A DNA stretch of 64,000 bases from assembly GCF_014201905.1 (NCBI RefSeq), contig NZ_JACHFM010000001.1, forward strand, positions 634,994-698,993, given 5' to 3'. Below, piece after piece: positions 18,735 to 31,267 of this stretch (the stretch's first letter is position 1; the number at the start of each line of letters is the position of its first letter). This stretch comes from Amaricoccus macauensis (GTDB lineage Bacteria; Pseudomonadota; Alphaproteobacteria; Rhodobacterales; Rhodobacteraceae). The notes beneath the pieces are model-generated. The model was not told the DNA's origin and ran no database searches. It saw only the letters and a program-made list of their open reading frames with translations. Both the position numbers and the translations under genes were made by a program.

Positions 18735-20006
18735 TCAGGACCGGTAGTCGGCGTTGATCTCGATGTAGCGATGGGTGAGATCGCAGGTCCAGACCGTCGC
18801 CTCCCCGTCACCGATCCCGAGGTCCACGCCCACGACGAGGTCCGCCTGCTTCATGTAAGCCGCCCCGTCGGCCTCGCGGTAGGACGGCGCGACCCACCCC
18901 TTCTCCGCGACGAGGATGTCACCGAAGCGGATCGACAGCCTGTCCCGGTCGGCCTCCGCGCCCGACTTGCCCACCGCCATGACGATGCGGCCCCAGTTCG
19001 GATCCTCGCCGGCGAACGCGGTCTTGACGAGCGGCGAATTGGCAATGGCGAAGCCGACCTTGCGGGCCTCGGCATCGCTTACCGCGCCGGTGACCCGGAC
19101 CTCGACAAACTTCGTCGCGCCCTCGCCGTCCTTCACCACCTGATGCGCCAGATCGAGCATCACGTCACCGAGCGCCACCTCGAACGCCGCGGCGCGCGGA
19201 TCGTCCGGCGCCTCGATACGAGGCATCGCCGCCTGCCCGGTCGCCGCCATGACGAGCGTGTCCGAAGTCGAGGTATCGCCATCCACGGTGATGGCGTTGA
19301 AGCTCCGGTCCGACTGCCGCGACACGATCGCCTGCAGGAGGCCCGGCGCGATCGCGGCATCGCTGAAAAGATAGACCAGCATCGTCGCCATGTCCGGCGC
19401 GATCATCCCCGATCCCTTGGCGAAGCCCATGATCGTCACCGGCACGCCGCCGAGATCGACGGTCACGACCGCGCCCTTTGGAAAGGTGTCCGTCGTCATG
19501 ATCGCGCGCGCCGCCCGCTCGGCCGCATCGACCGACAAGGTATCACGCAGTCCGCCAATGGCCGCGACGATGCGATCCGCCGGCAGTGGCTCACCGATGA
19601 CACCGGTCGAGGCGGTAAAGACATGGCCCTCGGGCACCCCGAGCGCGCCGGCGACCGCCGCGACGGTCGCATCAACGGCGACGCGCCCGGCGTTGCCGGT
19701 AAAGGCATTGGCGTTCCCGGAGTTCACCAGGATCGCGAAGCCGCCGTCGCCCGGCCCGCCCCGATGCAGCGCCGCGAGCTTTTCCTCGCAGGCGAGCACC
19801 GGACCCGACCGGGTAGCCGACTTCGTGAACACGCCGGCGATCGACGCACCGGGCGCGATCTCCGCGAGCATCACGTCGAGCCGCCCCTTGTAACGAACGC
19901 CCGCCTCGGCGGCGGCGAACCGCACGCCGGCCACGGGCGGCAAGGCCGGAAAGCCGCTCGCGGGTGCGAGCGGCGAAACCGGCGGCGCAGCCTTCGTCCC
20001 GGCCAT
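18735..20006 (-). CDS. argJ: Bifunctional ornithine acetyltransferase/N-acetylglutamate synthase
   Basis: ArgJ transfers the acetyl group from N-acetylornithine to glutamate, recycling it in arginine synthesis. The 423-residue precursor contains the autocleavage site TASTGVIGEPLP, whose threonine becomes the N-terminal nucleophile of the beta chain. It also has SGNANAFTGNAGR, a glycine-rich oxyanion region, and FAGEDPNWGRIVMAVGKSGA near the C-terminus. It follows the parvulin gene by 8 nt and precedes mutT by 8 nt. Whether it can also use acetyl-CoA is not evident. Confidence 0.95.
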   Translation of the reverse strand: MAGTKAAPPVSPLAPASGFPALPPVAGVRFAAAEAGVRYKGRLDVMLAEIAPGASIAGVFTKSATRSGPVLACEEKLAALHRGGPGDGGFAILVNSGNANAFTGNAGRVAVDATVAAVAGALGVPEGHVFTASTGVIGEPLPADRIVAAIGGLRDTLSVDAAERAARAIMTTDTFPKGAVVTVDLGGVPVTIMGFAKGSGMIAPDMATMLVYLFSDAAIAPGLLQAIVSRQSDRSFNAITVDGDTSTSDTLVMAATGQAAMPRIEAPDDPRAAAFEVALGDVMLDLAHQVVKDGEGATKFVEVRVTGAVSDAEARKVGFAIANSPLVKTAFAGEDPNWGRIVMAVGKSGAEADRDRLSIRFGDILVAEKGWVAPSYREADGAAYMKQADLVVGVDLGIGDGEATVWTCDLTHRYIEINADYRS

Positions 20007-20014
20007 CGCGCGCC

Positions 20015-20926
20015 TCAGTTCGTCAGAACGTTGGCGTCGCGGATCGCCGAGGCCGGCACCGCATCCTCGTGCACCTCGACCTTGCCTGCCGCGCGGAGCT
20101 CGGTGAGCTTCGCTTCGAGTGCTGCCTGGCGGATCTCGGTCTCGAGCTGCGGCCGTGCCTCATCGAGCGTCGGCGCCTTGGTCTCGCGCACGTCGACGAG
20201 CTTCACGAGATGCCAGCCGAACTGCGTCTTCACCGGATCGGAAACGCTGCCCTTCTCAAGGGCCTTCACCGCCGTCTCGAACTCCGGCACCATCTGCCCG
20301 GTGCCGAACCAGCCGAGATCACCGCCCGACGCGGCCGAGCCGTCGCTGGAATTTGCCTTCGCCACCTCGGCGAAGTCCGCGCCGCCGTCGATTTCGGCCT
20401 TCAGCGCCTTCGCCTTGTCCTCGCTGTCGACGAGGATGTGCGCGGCACTCCACTCGGTCTGCGGCTTGAAGTCGGCCACGAGCTTGTCATAGGCGGCCTT
20501 CAGCGCGTCCTCGCTCACGACGCTCATCACCGCATCCCGGGCCGCGTGGCTTGCAAGCGCGGTGCGGCGTGTGTTCTCGACCGCGAGCTTCACCTCCAGC
20601 GGATCGGTGTCGGGCGACGCCGACTGGGCAGCCGCGAGAAGCTGCTGGTCGACCATCTGGTCGAGCAGGCCCTTCAGCAGGGCGCCGTCGGGCAGGGTCT
20701 GGTACTGCTGCGGCAGCGCGCCGACCATGACAATCACGTTTCCGAGTGTGATCGGCGTTCCGTTCACCGTCGCGAGCACGGTGTCGGCGTTGTAGGTCTT
20801 CCCGGCAGTCTGTGCATCCGTAGCCGCCGGAGCCGGCGTGGCGGGCTGGTCCTGGGCGAACCCGGGGACGGTGATGAAGGCGGTCGCGATGCCAGCCATC
20901 AGGCTGACGGCAAGAGTGCTGCGCAT
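20015..20926 (-). CDS. Secreted parvulin-type peptidyl-prolyl isomerase
   Basis: The 303-residue protein starts with a signal peptide (MRSTLAVSLMAGIATAFI...GFAQ) chosen over an upstream in-frame ATG because it gives a clean cleavable leader. A SurA-like N-terminal helical region precedes a parvulin (rotamase) domain, with AAHILVDSEDKAKAL and GDLGWFGTGQMVPEFE. It probably assists folding of secreted and outer membrane proteins in the periplasm. It is divergent from secA, the export motor, a pairing common in Rhodobacterales. Confidence 0.9.
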   Translation of the reverse strand: MRSTLAVSLMAGIATAFITVPGFAQDQPATPAPAATDAQTAGKTYNADTVLATVNGTPITLGNVIVMVGALPQQYQTLPDGALLKGLLDQMVDQQLLAAAQSASPDTDPLEVKLAVENTRRTALASHAARDAVMSVVSEDALKAAYDKLVADFKPQTEWSAAHILVDSEDKAKALKAEIDGGADFAEVAKANSSDGSAASGGDLGWFGTGQMVPEFETAVKALEKGSVSDPVKTQFGWHLVKLVDVRETKAPTLDEARPQLETEIRQAALEAKLTELRAAGKVEVHEDAVPASAIRDANVLTN

Positions 20927-21191
20927 TCCTTGTGATCTCCCGTTCGCGCCTGACTTCCGGCGCGCATTCCCGTGCAATTTTCGCAAGTGGCGCCCGCCTG
21001 TGGGGCGCCGTTGACAGGCGCAGTGCAGCCGCTTACATCCCCAGACGGCTGTGGTCGGGCCGCTCGCGCCGTGCGTTGCTTAGACGGTTCGGTCCGCATG
21101 AACAAGCGCCCCCGCAATAACAGATCGGTGGGCTGGTGAAGCGGCGGGGACGATCGTTCCGGCGGCCGCGGAATTCGAGGACACGCACTGC

Positions 21192-23954
<2,763 letters not shown>

Positions 23955-23987
23955 CCGCCCGGTCCGAGGCCACTCCCGGGGAGCGAG

Positions 23988-24566
23988 ATGGTCGACACCG
24001 ACACCGGGCGCTACCTCGCGTTCTTTCGCGCCACTGAAGCCCTGAAGGACACGCTCCGGAGCGGCCACACCCGCGGTGGCCGGCCCGAGAGCACCGCCGA
24101 ACACAGCTGGCGGCTTTGCCTGATGGCGTTCACCCTCGCGGACGCGCTCCCGGGCATCGACATCGGCCGGCTGATCGAGCGCCTGATCATCCACGATCTC
24201 GGGGAAGCGATCTCGGGCGACGTCCCTGCGCCCGCGCAGCAAGACGACAAGACCGCCGACGAGCGCCGTGACCTGCTCGCCCTGATCGCGCCCCTGCCTG
24301 AGCCGACCCGCATCCGCCTGCTGGCGCGCTGGGACGAGTACAACGCCGTCGCGACCCCCGAGGCCCGCCTCGCGAAGGGCCTCGACCGGCTGGAGACGGT
24401 GCTCCAGCACACGCAGGGTGCCAACCCTCCGGATTTCGACTACGCCTTCAACCTCGCCTACGGCCGCGACCACACCGACGCCCATCCGCTGCTCGCCGCC
24501 CTGCGCGCCCCCGTCGACGCCGAAACCGCGCGGCTCGCCAACCCGAAGCGTGACGACCGGCCCTGA
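23988..24566 (+). CDS. HD-domain hydrolase (YfbR/HDDC2-like)
   Basis: This 192-residue protein has an HD phosphohydrolase core: STAEHSWRLCLMAF (first His), IHDLGEAISGD (the HD pair), and a later Asp in LAKGLDRLETVLQH. The pattern fits the YfbR/HDDC2 group of 5'-deoxynucleotidases acting on dNMPs. It begins 33 nt after secA with GGGGAG upstream. It is convergent with the ABC transporter; copy 1 of the dispersed repeat lies between them. The substrate is inferred from the family only. Confidence 0.8.
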   Translation: MVDTDTGRYLAFFRATEALKDTLRSGHTRGGRPESTAEHSWRLCLMAFTLADALPGIDIGRLIERLIIHDLGEAISGDVPAPAQQDDKTADERRDLLALIAPLPEPTRIRLLARWDEYNAVATPEARLAKGLDRLETVLQHTQGANPPDFDYAFNLAYGRDHTDAHPLLAALRAPVDAETARLANPKRDDRP

Positions 24567-24600
24567 TCGCGCGCCCGGGCCAGCTTCTCCCCGCGCGCCC

Positions 24601-24781
24601 CCGGATTTCATACTGGCAGAAACCCTATCGGGCAGTCGCGAGGGGCCCCGCCAACAGGCGGGGAGAAATCCCTTCCCTCACGGGCGCAAGCCCGTTCCGC
24701 CGAAGCGAAGCCGCAAAGGCGGCGCAGCGCCAAGCGATGACCGAGTGGGGGCCGGCACGGCCCCCCCGAGGGCGGCGCTCG
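24601..24781 (+). repeat. Structured dispersed repeat, copy 1
   Basis: About 180 nt match 58645-58827 along their whole length. The first 30 nt from 24606 are identical except for the flank, and so are 29 nt from 24640. Hairpins seen: CCCCGCC-AACA-GGCGGGG, CGGGC-GCAA-GCCCG, GCCGC-AAAG-GCGGC, and a terminal GGGGGCC-GGCAC-GGCCCCC whose arms differ from copy 2 yet still pair. It fills the gap between convergent genes and ends at the ABC transporter stop. A 1-nt indel between copies breaks every shared reading frame, so it is not coding. Function unknown; a bidirectional terminator or small mobile palindromic element is possible. Confidence 0.8.
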
Positions 24782-26617
24782 CTACTCCGCCGCCACGTCG
24801 ATGAACCCGCCCGACTGGTGCTCCCAGAAGCGGGCATAAAGCCCGCGGCGGGCAAGCAGCGACTGATGCGTGCCTTCCTCGACGATCCGGCCGCCGTCGA
24901 GCACGACGATCCGGTCCATGCGGGCGATCGTCGAGAGCCGGTGGGCAATGGCGATCACCGTCTTGCCCTCCATCACCGTCTCGAGCGTCTCCTGAATCGC
25001 CGCCTCCACCTCGGAGTCGAGCGCGCTCGTCGCCTCGTCGAGCACGAGGACCGGGGCGTTCTTCAGGATCACCCGGGCGAGTGCCACCCGCTGCCGCTGG
25101 CCGCCGGAGAGCTTCACCCCCCGTTCGCCGAGATGCGCCGAGTAGCCCTCCCGACCCTTGAAGTCGCGCAAAGTCAGGATGAACTCGTGCGCCTCGGCCC
25201 GCCGGGCGGCGGCAAAGACCTCCTCGTCGCTCGCCTCAGGCCGGCCATAGCGGATGTTCTCCATGGCTGAGCGATTGAACATCGCCGTCTCCTGTCGGAC
25301 CATGCCGATCTGCGCCCGGAGCAGGTCCTGTCGGATCTCGCGGATATCCACGTCGTCGAGCATGATCCGGCCCGCCTCCACGTCGTAGAGACGGAGAAGC
25401 AGGGACACCGCGGTGCTCTTGCCGACACCGGACCGCCCGATCAGCGCCACCCGCTCCCCCGGGCGCACATCGAGTGTGAAGCCGTCGAGCGCCGGCACCG
25501 GCCGGCCGTAGCCGAAGGTCACGTTCTCGAAGCTGACCGCGCCACGGATCCGCGCAGGGGTCTGCGGCTGCGTCGCGTCGGTGATGGTATGCGCCGGCGA
25601 GAGCGTGCGGATCCCGTCCTCGATCTCGCCGACATTGGCAAACATCCCCATGGCGGCCATGGAGACCCACCCCGACATCTGGGCAAGACGCGTGGCAATG
25701 ATGCCCGCGGTCGCGATGTCGCCGGCGGTGGCGAGATCGCGCGTCCAGAGCACCAGCGCCCCGCCGATCAGCGCCACCGGCAGGGCCCCGGCCAGCGCCA
25801 TCAGCCAGAACCGGAAGGCCGAGCTCACCCGGCCAAAGGCGACGGTGGCGCCGCGATAGCCCTCGAGGGCGCGCAGCGCCGCTTCGTCCTCGTGCAACCC
25901 GTGGCTGAAGAGCTTGACCGTGGCGATGTTGGTGATCGTGTCGACCACCTGCCCGGTCACCACCGCCCGGGCCGCGGCACGCGCCGTCGAGCGGGCGCGC
26001 ACCTGCGGCATGTAGTGCCGGATCAGCAGCACGTAGCCCGCGAGCCAGACCAGCATGGCCGCGGCGAGCCAGAGGTTCATGTGGCCGACGATGGCGATCG
26101 CCCCGACAATGGCAGTGACCGCCAGGCCGAAGGTGTTCACCGCCTCGCTCACCGCATCGGTGATCGCCCGGGCGGTCTGCTGTTGTTTCTGGGCGATCCG
26201 GCCGGCGAAGTCGTCGTCGAAGAAGGACAGCGCCTGCCCGAGCGTGTGCCGGTTCAGCCGGGCAAGGACGAGCGGATAGAGGTTCGGCCCGAGCGACAGG
26301 CTGGTCAGCGCCGCGCCGAGCCCGAGCAGCGTCGGGCGCAGCAGCAGAAAGAAGCCAGCCATTGCCAGCAGGATCAGCCAGTTACCGGCGAGAAACCCGG
26401 CAGCACCCCGCGCCTGGGCAATATCGATCAGCCAGCCGACGAGCTGCGCCGAGACCACTTCGGTGATGCCGATCGCGATCGAAACGATGAGCGACAGCGA
26501 GACCGCCGGCAGCGCCCCGCGCAACACCCAGGCCATGAAGCGCCACAGACGATCCGGCGGCGGCCCCTCGGCCGGGACGAACGGGTCGATGAGATCGGGA
26601 AGCCGGCGGCGAATCAT
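24782..26617 (-). CDS. ABC exporter, fused membrane and ATPase domains
   Basis: The 611-residue half-transporter has an N-terminal membrane domain of about six helices (residues ~30-330) and a C-terminal ATPase. The ATPase shows Walker A GRSGVGKST, Q-loop region IGMVRQETAMF, signature LSGGQRQRVALARV, and Walker B VLVLDEATSALDSE with the switch His in IAIAHRLSTIARMD. It would act as a dimer in the inner membrane, exporting a lipid, drug or peptide; the substrate cannot be told. The gene is alone on this strand. Confidence 0.9.
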   Translation of the reverse strand: MIRRRLPDLIDPFVPAEGPPPDRLWRFMAWVLRGALPAVSLSLIVSIAIGITEVVSAQLVGWLIDIAQARGAAGFLAGNWLILLAMAGFFLLLRPTLLGLGAALTSLSLGPNLYPLVLARLNRHTLGQALSFFDDDFAGRIAQKQQQTARAITDAVSEAVNTFGLAVTAIVGAIAIVGHMNLWLAAAMLVWLAGYVLLIRHYMPQVRARSTARAAARAVVTGQVVDTITNIATVKLFSHGLHEDEAALRALEGYRGATVAFGRVSSAFRFWLMALAGALPVALIGGALVLWTRDLATAGDIATAGIIATRLAQMSGWVSMAAMGMFANVGEIEDGIRTLSPAHTITDATQPQTPARIRGAVSFENVTFGYGRPVPALDGFTLDVRPGERVALIGRSGVGKSTAVSLLLRLYDVEAGRIMLDDVDIREIRQDLLRAQIGMVRQETAMFNRSAMENIRYGRPEASDEEVFAAARRAEAHEFILTLRDFKGREGYSAHLGERGVKLSGGQRQRVALARVILKNAPVLVLDEATSALDSEVEAAIQETLETVMEGKTVIAIAHRLSTIARMDRIVVLDGGRIVEEGTHQSLLARRGLYARFWEHQSGGFIDVAAE

Positions 26618-26810
26618 TCAGACAAATCCTGAGCGCCGGTCCACGGCAGTATGCGCCGCGGCGGTCACCGACGGGCTTTGCTGGAGGGCGATTTTCATCC
26701 CCCTATGGTAGGAGGCGAACAGCCGAAGGCAAACCTCTGCCAACCACGTGGTTCACGGTCGACGCACGCTTGGGTTGTGATACTGTGCAGGATCATACCC
26801 TGGAGGACTG

Positions 26811-27032
26811 ATGGACAAGACCGAGCAACTGGCACAGGCCGTCGAAGCTCTTTCCCTGCAGGCCCGTGCCCACGAAGCCGTCCTGACCGCACTGGCGCGT
26901 CGGGCCGGGCTGACTGCGGATGACATGATCCTGTCGCTCGGTCAGCGGGACATGCTCGACGCCCCTCAGCACCTCGCCGAAGTGATGGAGCGGATCCGGC
27001 GCATCCTCGAACGGGCGGGCGTATCCGAATAG
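26811..27032 (+). CDS. Small helical protein of unknown function
   Basis: The 73-residue protein (MDKTEQLAQAVEALSLQARA at the start) is predicted to be almost all helix, with heptad-like spacing of leucines and alanines, and has no membrane segment. CTGGAGG lies about 6 nt before the ATG, supporting translation. It sits alone between the divergent ABC exporter and the convergent ftsH. No family was recognised. Confidence 0.6.
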   Translation: MDKTEQLAQAVEALSLQARAHEAVLTALARRAGLTADDMILSLGQRDMLDAPQHLAEVMERIRRILERAGVSE

Positions 27033-27163
27033 CGCTCGCCCCCCGCCTTCCCGTCGCCGCAACCCGCGGCGGCGAAACCGGCGCACCCGCCGCCAGCGCG
27101 GCGCGGGAGGAACGCCGTCACACTCGGGCGGTCGACGCGCCGCCGCCGCCCGGGGGGTCGCGA

Positions 27164-29077
27164 TCAGCTTGCCGGTTCGGGCTCGAGGCCGTCATCGCGC
27201 GACGGACGGGCCGACTTGCCGGTCTTCGGGATTGCCGCGATGCCCGACGGCCCCTCGTCCTTGTCGTCGTCATCACCGCCACGGTTCAGCGGCTGGCCGT
27301 GGATCACCCGAGTGATCTCCTTGCCGGTCAGCGTCTCGTACTCCAGGAGCCCGTTCGCCAGCCGGTCGAGATCGTCGCGCTTCTCCGTCAGGATCCGCTT
27401 GGCCGTCTCGTAGCCCTCGACGACCAGCTTGCGCACTTCCTGGTCGATCATTTCCTGGGTATCGGGTCCGGCGTTCACCGCGGCGCCCTGCGGGCCGAGA
27501 TAGCTGAACTGCTCGTTGGCGTAGTCGATGTTCCCGAGCGCCGGCGACATGCCGAACTTGGTCACCATGGCGCGCGCGATCCGGCTCACCTGCTGGATGT
27601 CCGACGCCGCACCGGAGGTCACGTTCTCCGGTCCGAAGACCAGTTCCTCAGCGACCTTGCCGCCCATGGCCATGGCGATCATCGACTTGTACTTCGTCAT
27701 CGTCACCGACAGCTGGTCACGCTCCGGCAGGCTCAGCACCAGACCGAGGGCGCGGCCGCGCGGGATGATCGTCGCCTTGTGGATCGGATCGTGCTGCGGG
27801 ACATTCAGCCCGACGACCGCGTGACCGGCCTCGTGGAACGCCGTGAGCTTGCGCTCGTCATCGGACATGACCATGGACCGCCGCTCGGCGCCCATCATCA
27901 CCTTGTCCTTGGCATTCTCGAAATCCATCATCGTGACGAACCGCTTGCCGGTCCGCGCCGCCGTCAGGGCCGCCTCGTTCACGAGGTTCGCCAGATCGGC
28001 GCCGGAGAACCCCGGCGTGCCACGCGCGATGACCCGCAGATCGACGTCGGCGCTGAGCGGCACGCGCCGCGCATGCACCGCGAGGATCTTTTCCCGCCCC
28101 TTGATGTCGGGGTTCGTCACCTGCACCTGCCGGTCGAAGCGGCCGGGGCGCAGAAGCGCAGGATCGAGGACGTCCGGGCGGTTGGTCGCGGCGATGAGGA
28201 TCACCCCCTCGTTCGCCTCGAAGCCGTCCATCTCCACGAGAAGCTGGTTCAGCGTCTGCTCGCGCTCGTCGTTGCCGCCGCCGTAGCCCGCGCCACGGTG
28301 CCGGCCGACCGCGTCGATCTCGTCGATGAAGACGATGCAAGGCGCGTTCTTCTTGGCCTGCTCGAACATGTCGCGCACCCGGCTGGCGCCGACGCCCACG
28401 AACATCTCGACGAAGTCCGAACCGGAGATCGTGAAGAACGGCACGCCGGCCTCGCCCGCGATCGCGCGCGCCAGCAGCGTCTTGCCGGTACCCGGAGGTC
28501 CGACGAGCAGCGCGCCCTTGGGGATCTTGCCGCCGAGACGCGAGAACTTCTGCGGGTCGCGCAGGAACTCGACGATCTCCTCGAGCTCTTCCTTGGCCTC
28601 GTCGATGCCCGCGACGTCGTTGAACGTCACCTTGCCCGACTTCTCGGTCAGGAGCTTGGCCTTCGACTTGCCGAAACCCATGGCGCCGCCACGTCCGCCG
28701 CCCTGCATCCGGTTCATGAAGAAGATCCAGACGCCGATGAGCAGCAGGAACGGAAGCCAGAGGCCGAGTGCGGAGACGAAGCCCGACTGCTCCTGCGGCG
28801 CGGCCTGGATCTCGACCTTGTGCTCGCGCAGGTCAGGGATCACGTCATTGCCGCGCGGCTGGATCGTCTGGAACTGCGTCCCGTCCGTGCCGGTGATTGC
28901 CACCCGTTCGCCGTCGAGGCGCACGGACGCGACCTCGTTCGCCTCCACCCGGTTCAGGAAGTCCGAATAGCTGATCTCCCGCCCCATCGAGGTGCGGCTG
29001 CCGTTCGAGAAGACGTTGAAGAGCGCGACCATCAACAGGAACAGGATGATCCAGAATGCGATATTCTTGGTGTTACC
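27164..29077 (-). CDS. ftsH: ATP-dependent zinc metalloprotease FtsH
   Basis: FtsH is a membrane-anchored hexameric AAA protease that degrades misfolded membrane proteins and regulators. Two membrane helices are seen (residues ~5-22 and ~95-117), then the AAA domain with Walker [14 protein letters not shown], Walker [12 protein letters not shown], the second region of homology [19 protein letters not shown], and the zinc site HEAGH. The frame is open to a GTG at 29107, but the GTG at 29077 has GGAG 8 nt upstream and gives the usual GNTKNIAFW start, so 637 residues are proposed. Confidence 0.96.
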   Translation of the reverse strand, partial: GNTKNIAFWIILFLLMVALFNVFSNGSRTSMGREISYSDFLNRVEANEVASVRLDGERVAITGTDGTQFQTIQPRGNDVIPDLREHKVEIQAAPQEQSGFVSALGLWLPFLLLIGVWIFFMNRMQGGGRGGAMGFGKSKAKLLTEKSGKVTFNDVAGIDEAKEELEEIVEFLRDPQKFSRLGGKIPKGALLVGPPGTGKTLLARAIAGEAGVPFFTISGSDFVEMFVGVGASRVRDMFEQAKKNAPCIVFIDEIDAVGRHRGAGYGGGNDEREQTLNQLLVEMDGFEANEGVILIAATNRPDVLDPALLRPGRFDRQVQVTNPDIKGREKILAVHARRVPLSADVDLRVIARGTPGFSGADLANLVNEAALTAARTGKRFVTMMDFENAKDKVMMGAERRSMVMSDDERKLTAFHEAGHAVVGLNVPQHDPIHKATIIPRGRALGLVLSLPERDQLSVTMTKYKSMIAMAMGGKVAEELVFGPENVTSGAASDIQQVSRIARAMVTKFGMSPALGNIDYANEQFSYLGPQGAAVNAGPDTQEMIDQEVRKLVVEGYETAKRILTEKRDDLDRLANGLLEYETLTGKEITRVIHGQPLNRGGDDDDKDEGPSGIAAIPKTGKSARPSRDDGLEPEPAS

Positions 29078-29181
29078 CACTTCGGCGTCTCCAGGGATCG
29101 ACCACACTTGGCGGGCACGCGGGCCCGCGGGTCGTTCTGCCTAACATAAGCTTTCGGGAGGCGGATTCAACGCGCGATCGT

Positions 29182-30405
29182 TCACGCAAGAGGTGACCCC
29201 CCTGCAGATATGCGCCGAAAGCCAAAGTCCGCCACCGGCCGGGCCACCGGAGCCGCGACGAGATCGCCGCCGCGCCAGATCGCGGGCGTGGTGAGAAGTG
29301 CCTCGCGGGCGAGCCCCGACGGGGTCTCGCCGAGGCAGGCGAGGCCACCGGAGCCGAGCGCGCCGACCATGAGCCCCTCCCCCGCGGGCGGTCGTCCGAC
29401 GAACTCCCAGCGCCGGTCCCAGCATCCCGCCCCGAGCGGAACGGCAGGGGCGGCGCGCGCCGGCTCACGCCGGATCGCGATGCGGGCGCGACGCTCGCGC
29501 AACACGCAGCCGTGGAGCGTCAGTCCATGCCCGACGCGGCCCGCCTCGAGGGCAGCGAGCGCCGCCTCGAGCCGGGCCAGCCGCGGCCGGTAGGGCTCTC
29601 CCGACACCCAGCCCAGCGCCCAGGCGAGGAGCCGCAGACGCAGCTCCTCGGGCTTGCCCGCAAGCATGGCCGGATCGAGGATCAGATCCCCCGCCCCGCC
29701 GTCCGCAAGACAGGCTCGCGCCAGCGCGCCCGTGGCGTGCTCCAGCGCTTCGCGGGCGCGTGCCATGCTCCGCGCCGTCGCCGCCAGCCGCTCCGGCCCG
29801 AGCCCGAGCGCCGCGAGCGCCGGCATCGCGGCCCGCGCGCGCACGCGGTCGAAGCGCTGGTCGTCGTTCGAGGGATCGTCGATCCAGCCCACGCCTTCTG
29901 CCGCGAGCCAGTCGCGCAAGGCCGCTCGCCGGACACCGAGAAGCGGCCGGTGCCAGCGCAGGCTTTCGGCCTCCACCACGGGCGCCATGGCAGCGAGCCC
30001 GTCAACCCCGGAGCCGCGCGCCAGCCGCAACACCACGGTCTCCGCCTGATCGTCGAGGGTATGACCGAGGGCAACGTCGCGAATGCCTTTCGCGCGCGCC
30101 CATCCGGCGATGAGCCGGCGCCGGGCAAGCCGGGCGCGGGCCTGCAGGTTGCCGGAGCCGCCGGGCTCCTCCCATGCCAGCGTCACATGCGGGATGCCGC
30201 GCGCGGCGCAGAGCCCGGCGACCGCCGCCGCCTCGTCCGCGCTCGCCGGGCGCAGGCGGTGATCGACGGTGACCGCCACCGGCGCGCGGCCGATGGCGTG
30301 AAGCAGCAGGAGAAGCGCCGTCGAATCACTGCCGCCGGAGACCGCGACCGCCAGCCGGTCGGGGGGCAGGGCCGCGAGGCCCGCCGCGGCGTCGGCCGGG
30401 ATCAC
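29182..30405 (-). CDS. tilS: tRNA(Ile)-lysidine synthase
   Basis: TilS modifies C34 of the tRNA-Ile CAU anticodon to lysidine, switching its specificity from Met to Ile. The 407-residue protein has the PP-loop AVSGGSDSTALLLLL near residue 22, followed by HTLDDQAETVVLRLARGSG, and a C-terminal domain of low similarity. The start codon overlaps the stop of cpoB by 4 nt, and ftsH follows after about 100 nt, the usual cpoB-tilS-ftsH order in alphaproteobacteria. Confidence 0.93.
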   Translation of the reverse strand: MIPADAAAGLAALPPDRLAVAVSGGSDSTALLLLLHAIGRAPVAVTVDHRLRPASADEAAAVAGLCAARGIPHVTLAWEEPGGSGNLQARARLARRRLIAGWARAKGIRDVALGHTLDDQAETVVLRLARGSGVDGLAAMAPVVEAESLRWHRPLLGVRRAALRDWLAAEGVGWIDDPSNDDQRFDRVRARAAMPALAALGLGPERLAATARSMARAREALEHATGALARACLADGGAGDLILDPAMLAGKPEELRLRLLAWALGWVSGEPYRPRLARLEAALAALEAGRVGHGLTLHGCVLRERRARIAIRREPARAAPAVPLGAGCWDRRWEFVGRPPAGEGLMVGALGSGGLACLGETPSGLAREALLTTPAIWRGGDLVAAPVARPVADFGFRRISAGGSPLA

Positions 30406-31229
30406 TGGCAGTTGAGGGCCTGCCTCTCGGCGGCGACCTCGGCGGCCGCGCCCGAATCGGGATAGCGGTTGACGACTTCGGCGAGCGTCAGGCAGGCCTC
30501 GCTGGTCTGGCCGAGCTTGCCGAGGCTTACCGCGAGCTTCAGGAGCGCCTGCGGGGCGTTCTCGTCCTGCGGCGCACCGGAGAACGCATCGAGATAGCTG
30601 CGCGCCGCGCCGCGCCAGTCGCCGGTCGCGGCCAGCGCCTCGCCCCGGCGAAACTGCGCGTCGGTGGTGAGCGGCCCACCGGGATAGGTCTCGAGGAAGC
30701 TCGCGAAGAGCGCGGCCGCCTTCGCGTTGTCGCCGCCGTCGGCCGCCGCGACCGCCGCATCAAAGTCGGACTGCTCGGCCACGGCCATGGTGCCGGTGTC
30801 GGCCGGAAGCTCCGGCGCGACCGGTCGCGGACGCGGGCCGGTCAGCCCGCCGCCGAGTTGCGGCGTCGGCCCCGGGGGCACCGCCGCCGGATCGCCGCCT
30901 TCAAGCTCGGTGAGGCGAAACTCGATGTCCCCGACCCGGTTCGAGGCGTCCGCCACGATCCGCTGTATGTCGTTGGTCAGCACGTCGACACGGTCGGTCA
31001 GCTGCTTCAGCTCCGCCTCGAGCTGATCGAGGCGGGTGAGGGCCGTGGCGGGCGTCGATGGCAGGCCCCCGGCGGAGCCGCGCCGCACCAGCTCCTCCCG
31101 AAGTTGGCCGATCTGGTCGTTGAGCACGGTGAGTTGCGCCCTGATGTCGGCGACACTCTCCGCCGCGTGCCCGGGCAGCGCCAGCGCGCCCGCGAGCAAG
31201 ACAGCACCGATGATCCTCGCCAGCCTCAC
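30402..31229 (-). CDS. cpoB: Tol-Pal cell division coordinator CpoB (YbgF)
   Basis: The 275-residue periplasmic protein has a signal peptide (MRLARIIGAVLLAGALALPGHAA), an N-terminal coiled coil (ADIRAQLTVLNDQIGQLREE, ~25-115), a Pro/Gly linker, and C-terminal TPR-like repeats (~160-270). It links peptidoglycan synthesis with Tol-Pal action at the septum. It lies 38 nt downstream of pal and overlaps tilS by 4 nt. Confidence 0.92.
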   Translation of the reverse strand: MRLARIIGAVLLAGALALPGHAAESVADIRAQLTVLNDQIGQLREELVRRGSAGGLPSTPATALTRLDQLEAELKQLTDRVDVLTNDIQRIVADASNRVGDIEFRLTELEGGDPAAVPPGPTPQLGGGLTGPRPRPVAPELPADTGTMAVAEQSDFDAAVAAADGGDNAKAAALFASFLETYPGGPLTTDAQFRRGEALAATGDWRGAARSYLDAFSGAPQDENAPQALLKLAVSLGKLGQTSEACLTLAEVVNRYPDSGAAAEVAAERQALNCQ

Positions 31230-31267
31230 GGCACCGCTCCTTTCGCTCCTCAGGTCTCCCCGAACGA

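Noticed and set aside
24607-24781. Short peptide FILAETLSG shared by both repeat copies
   Set aside because: The frame is conserved only in the first 30 or so codons and then shifted by a 1-nt difference between copies; no ribosome site. The conservation is explained by nucleotide identity.
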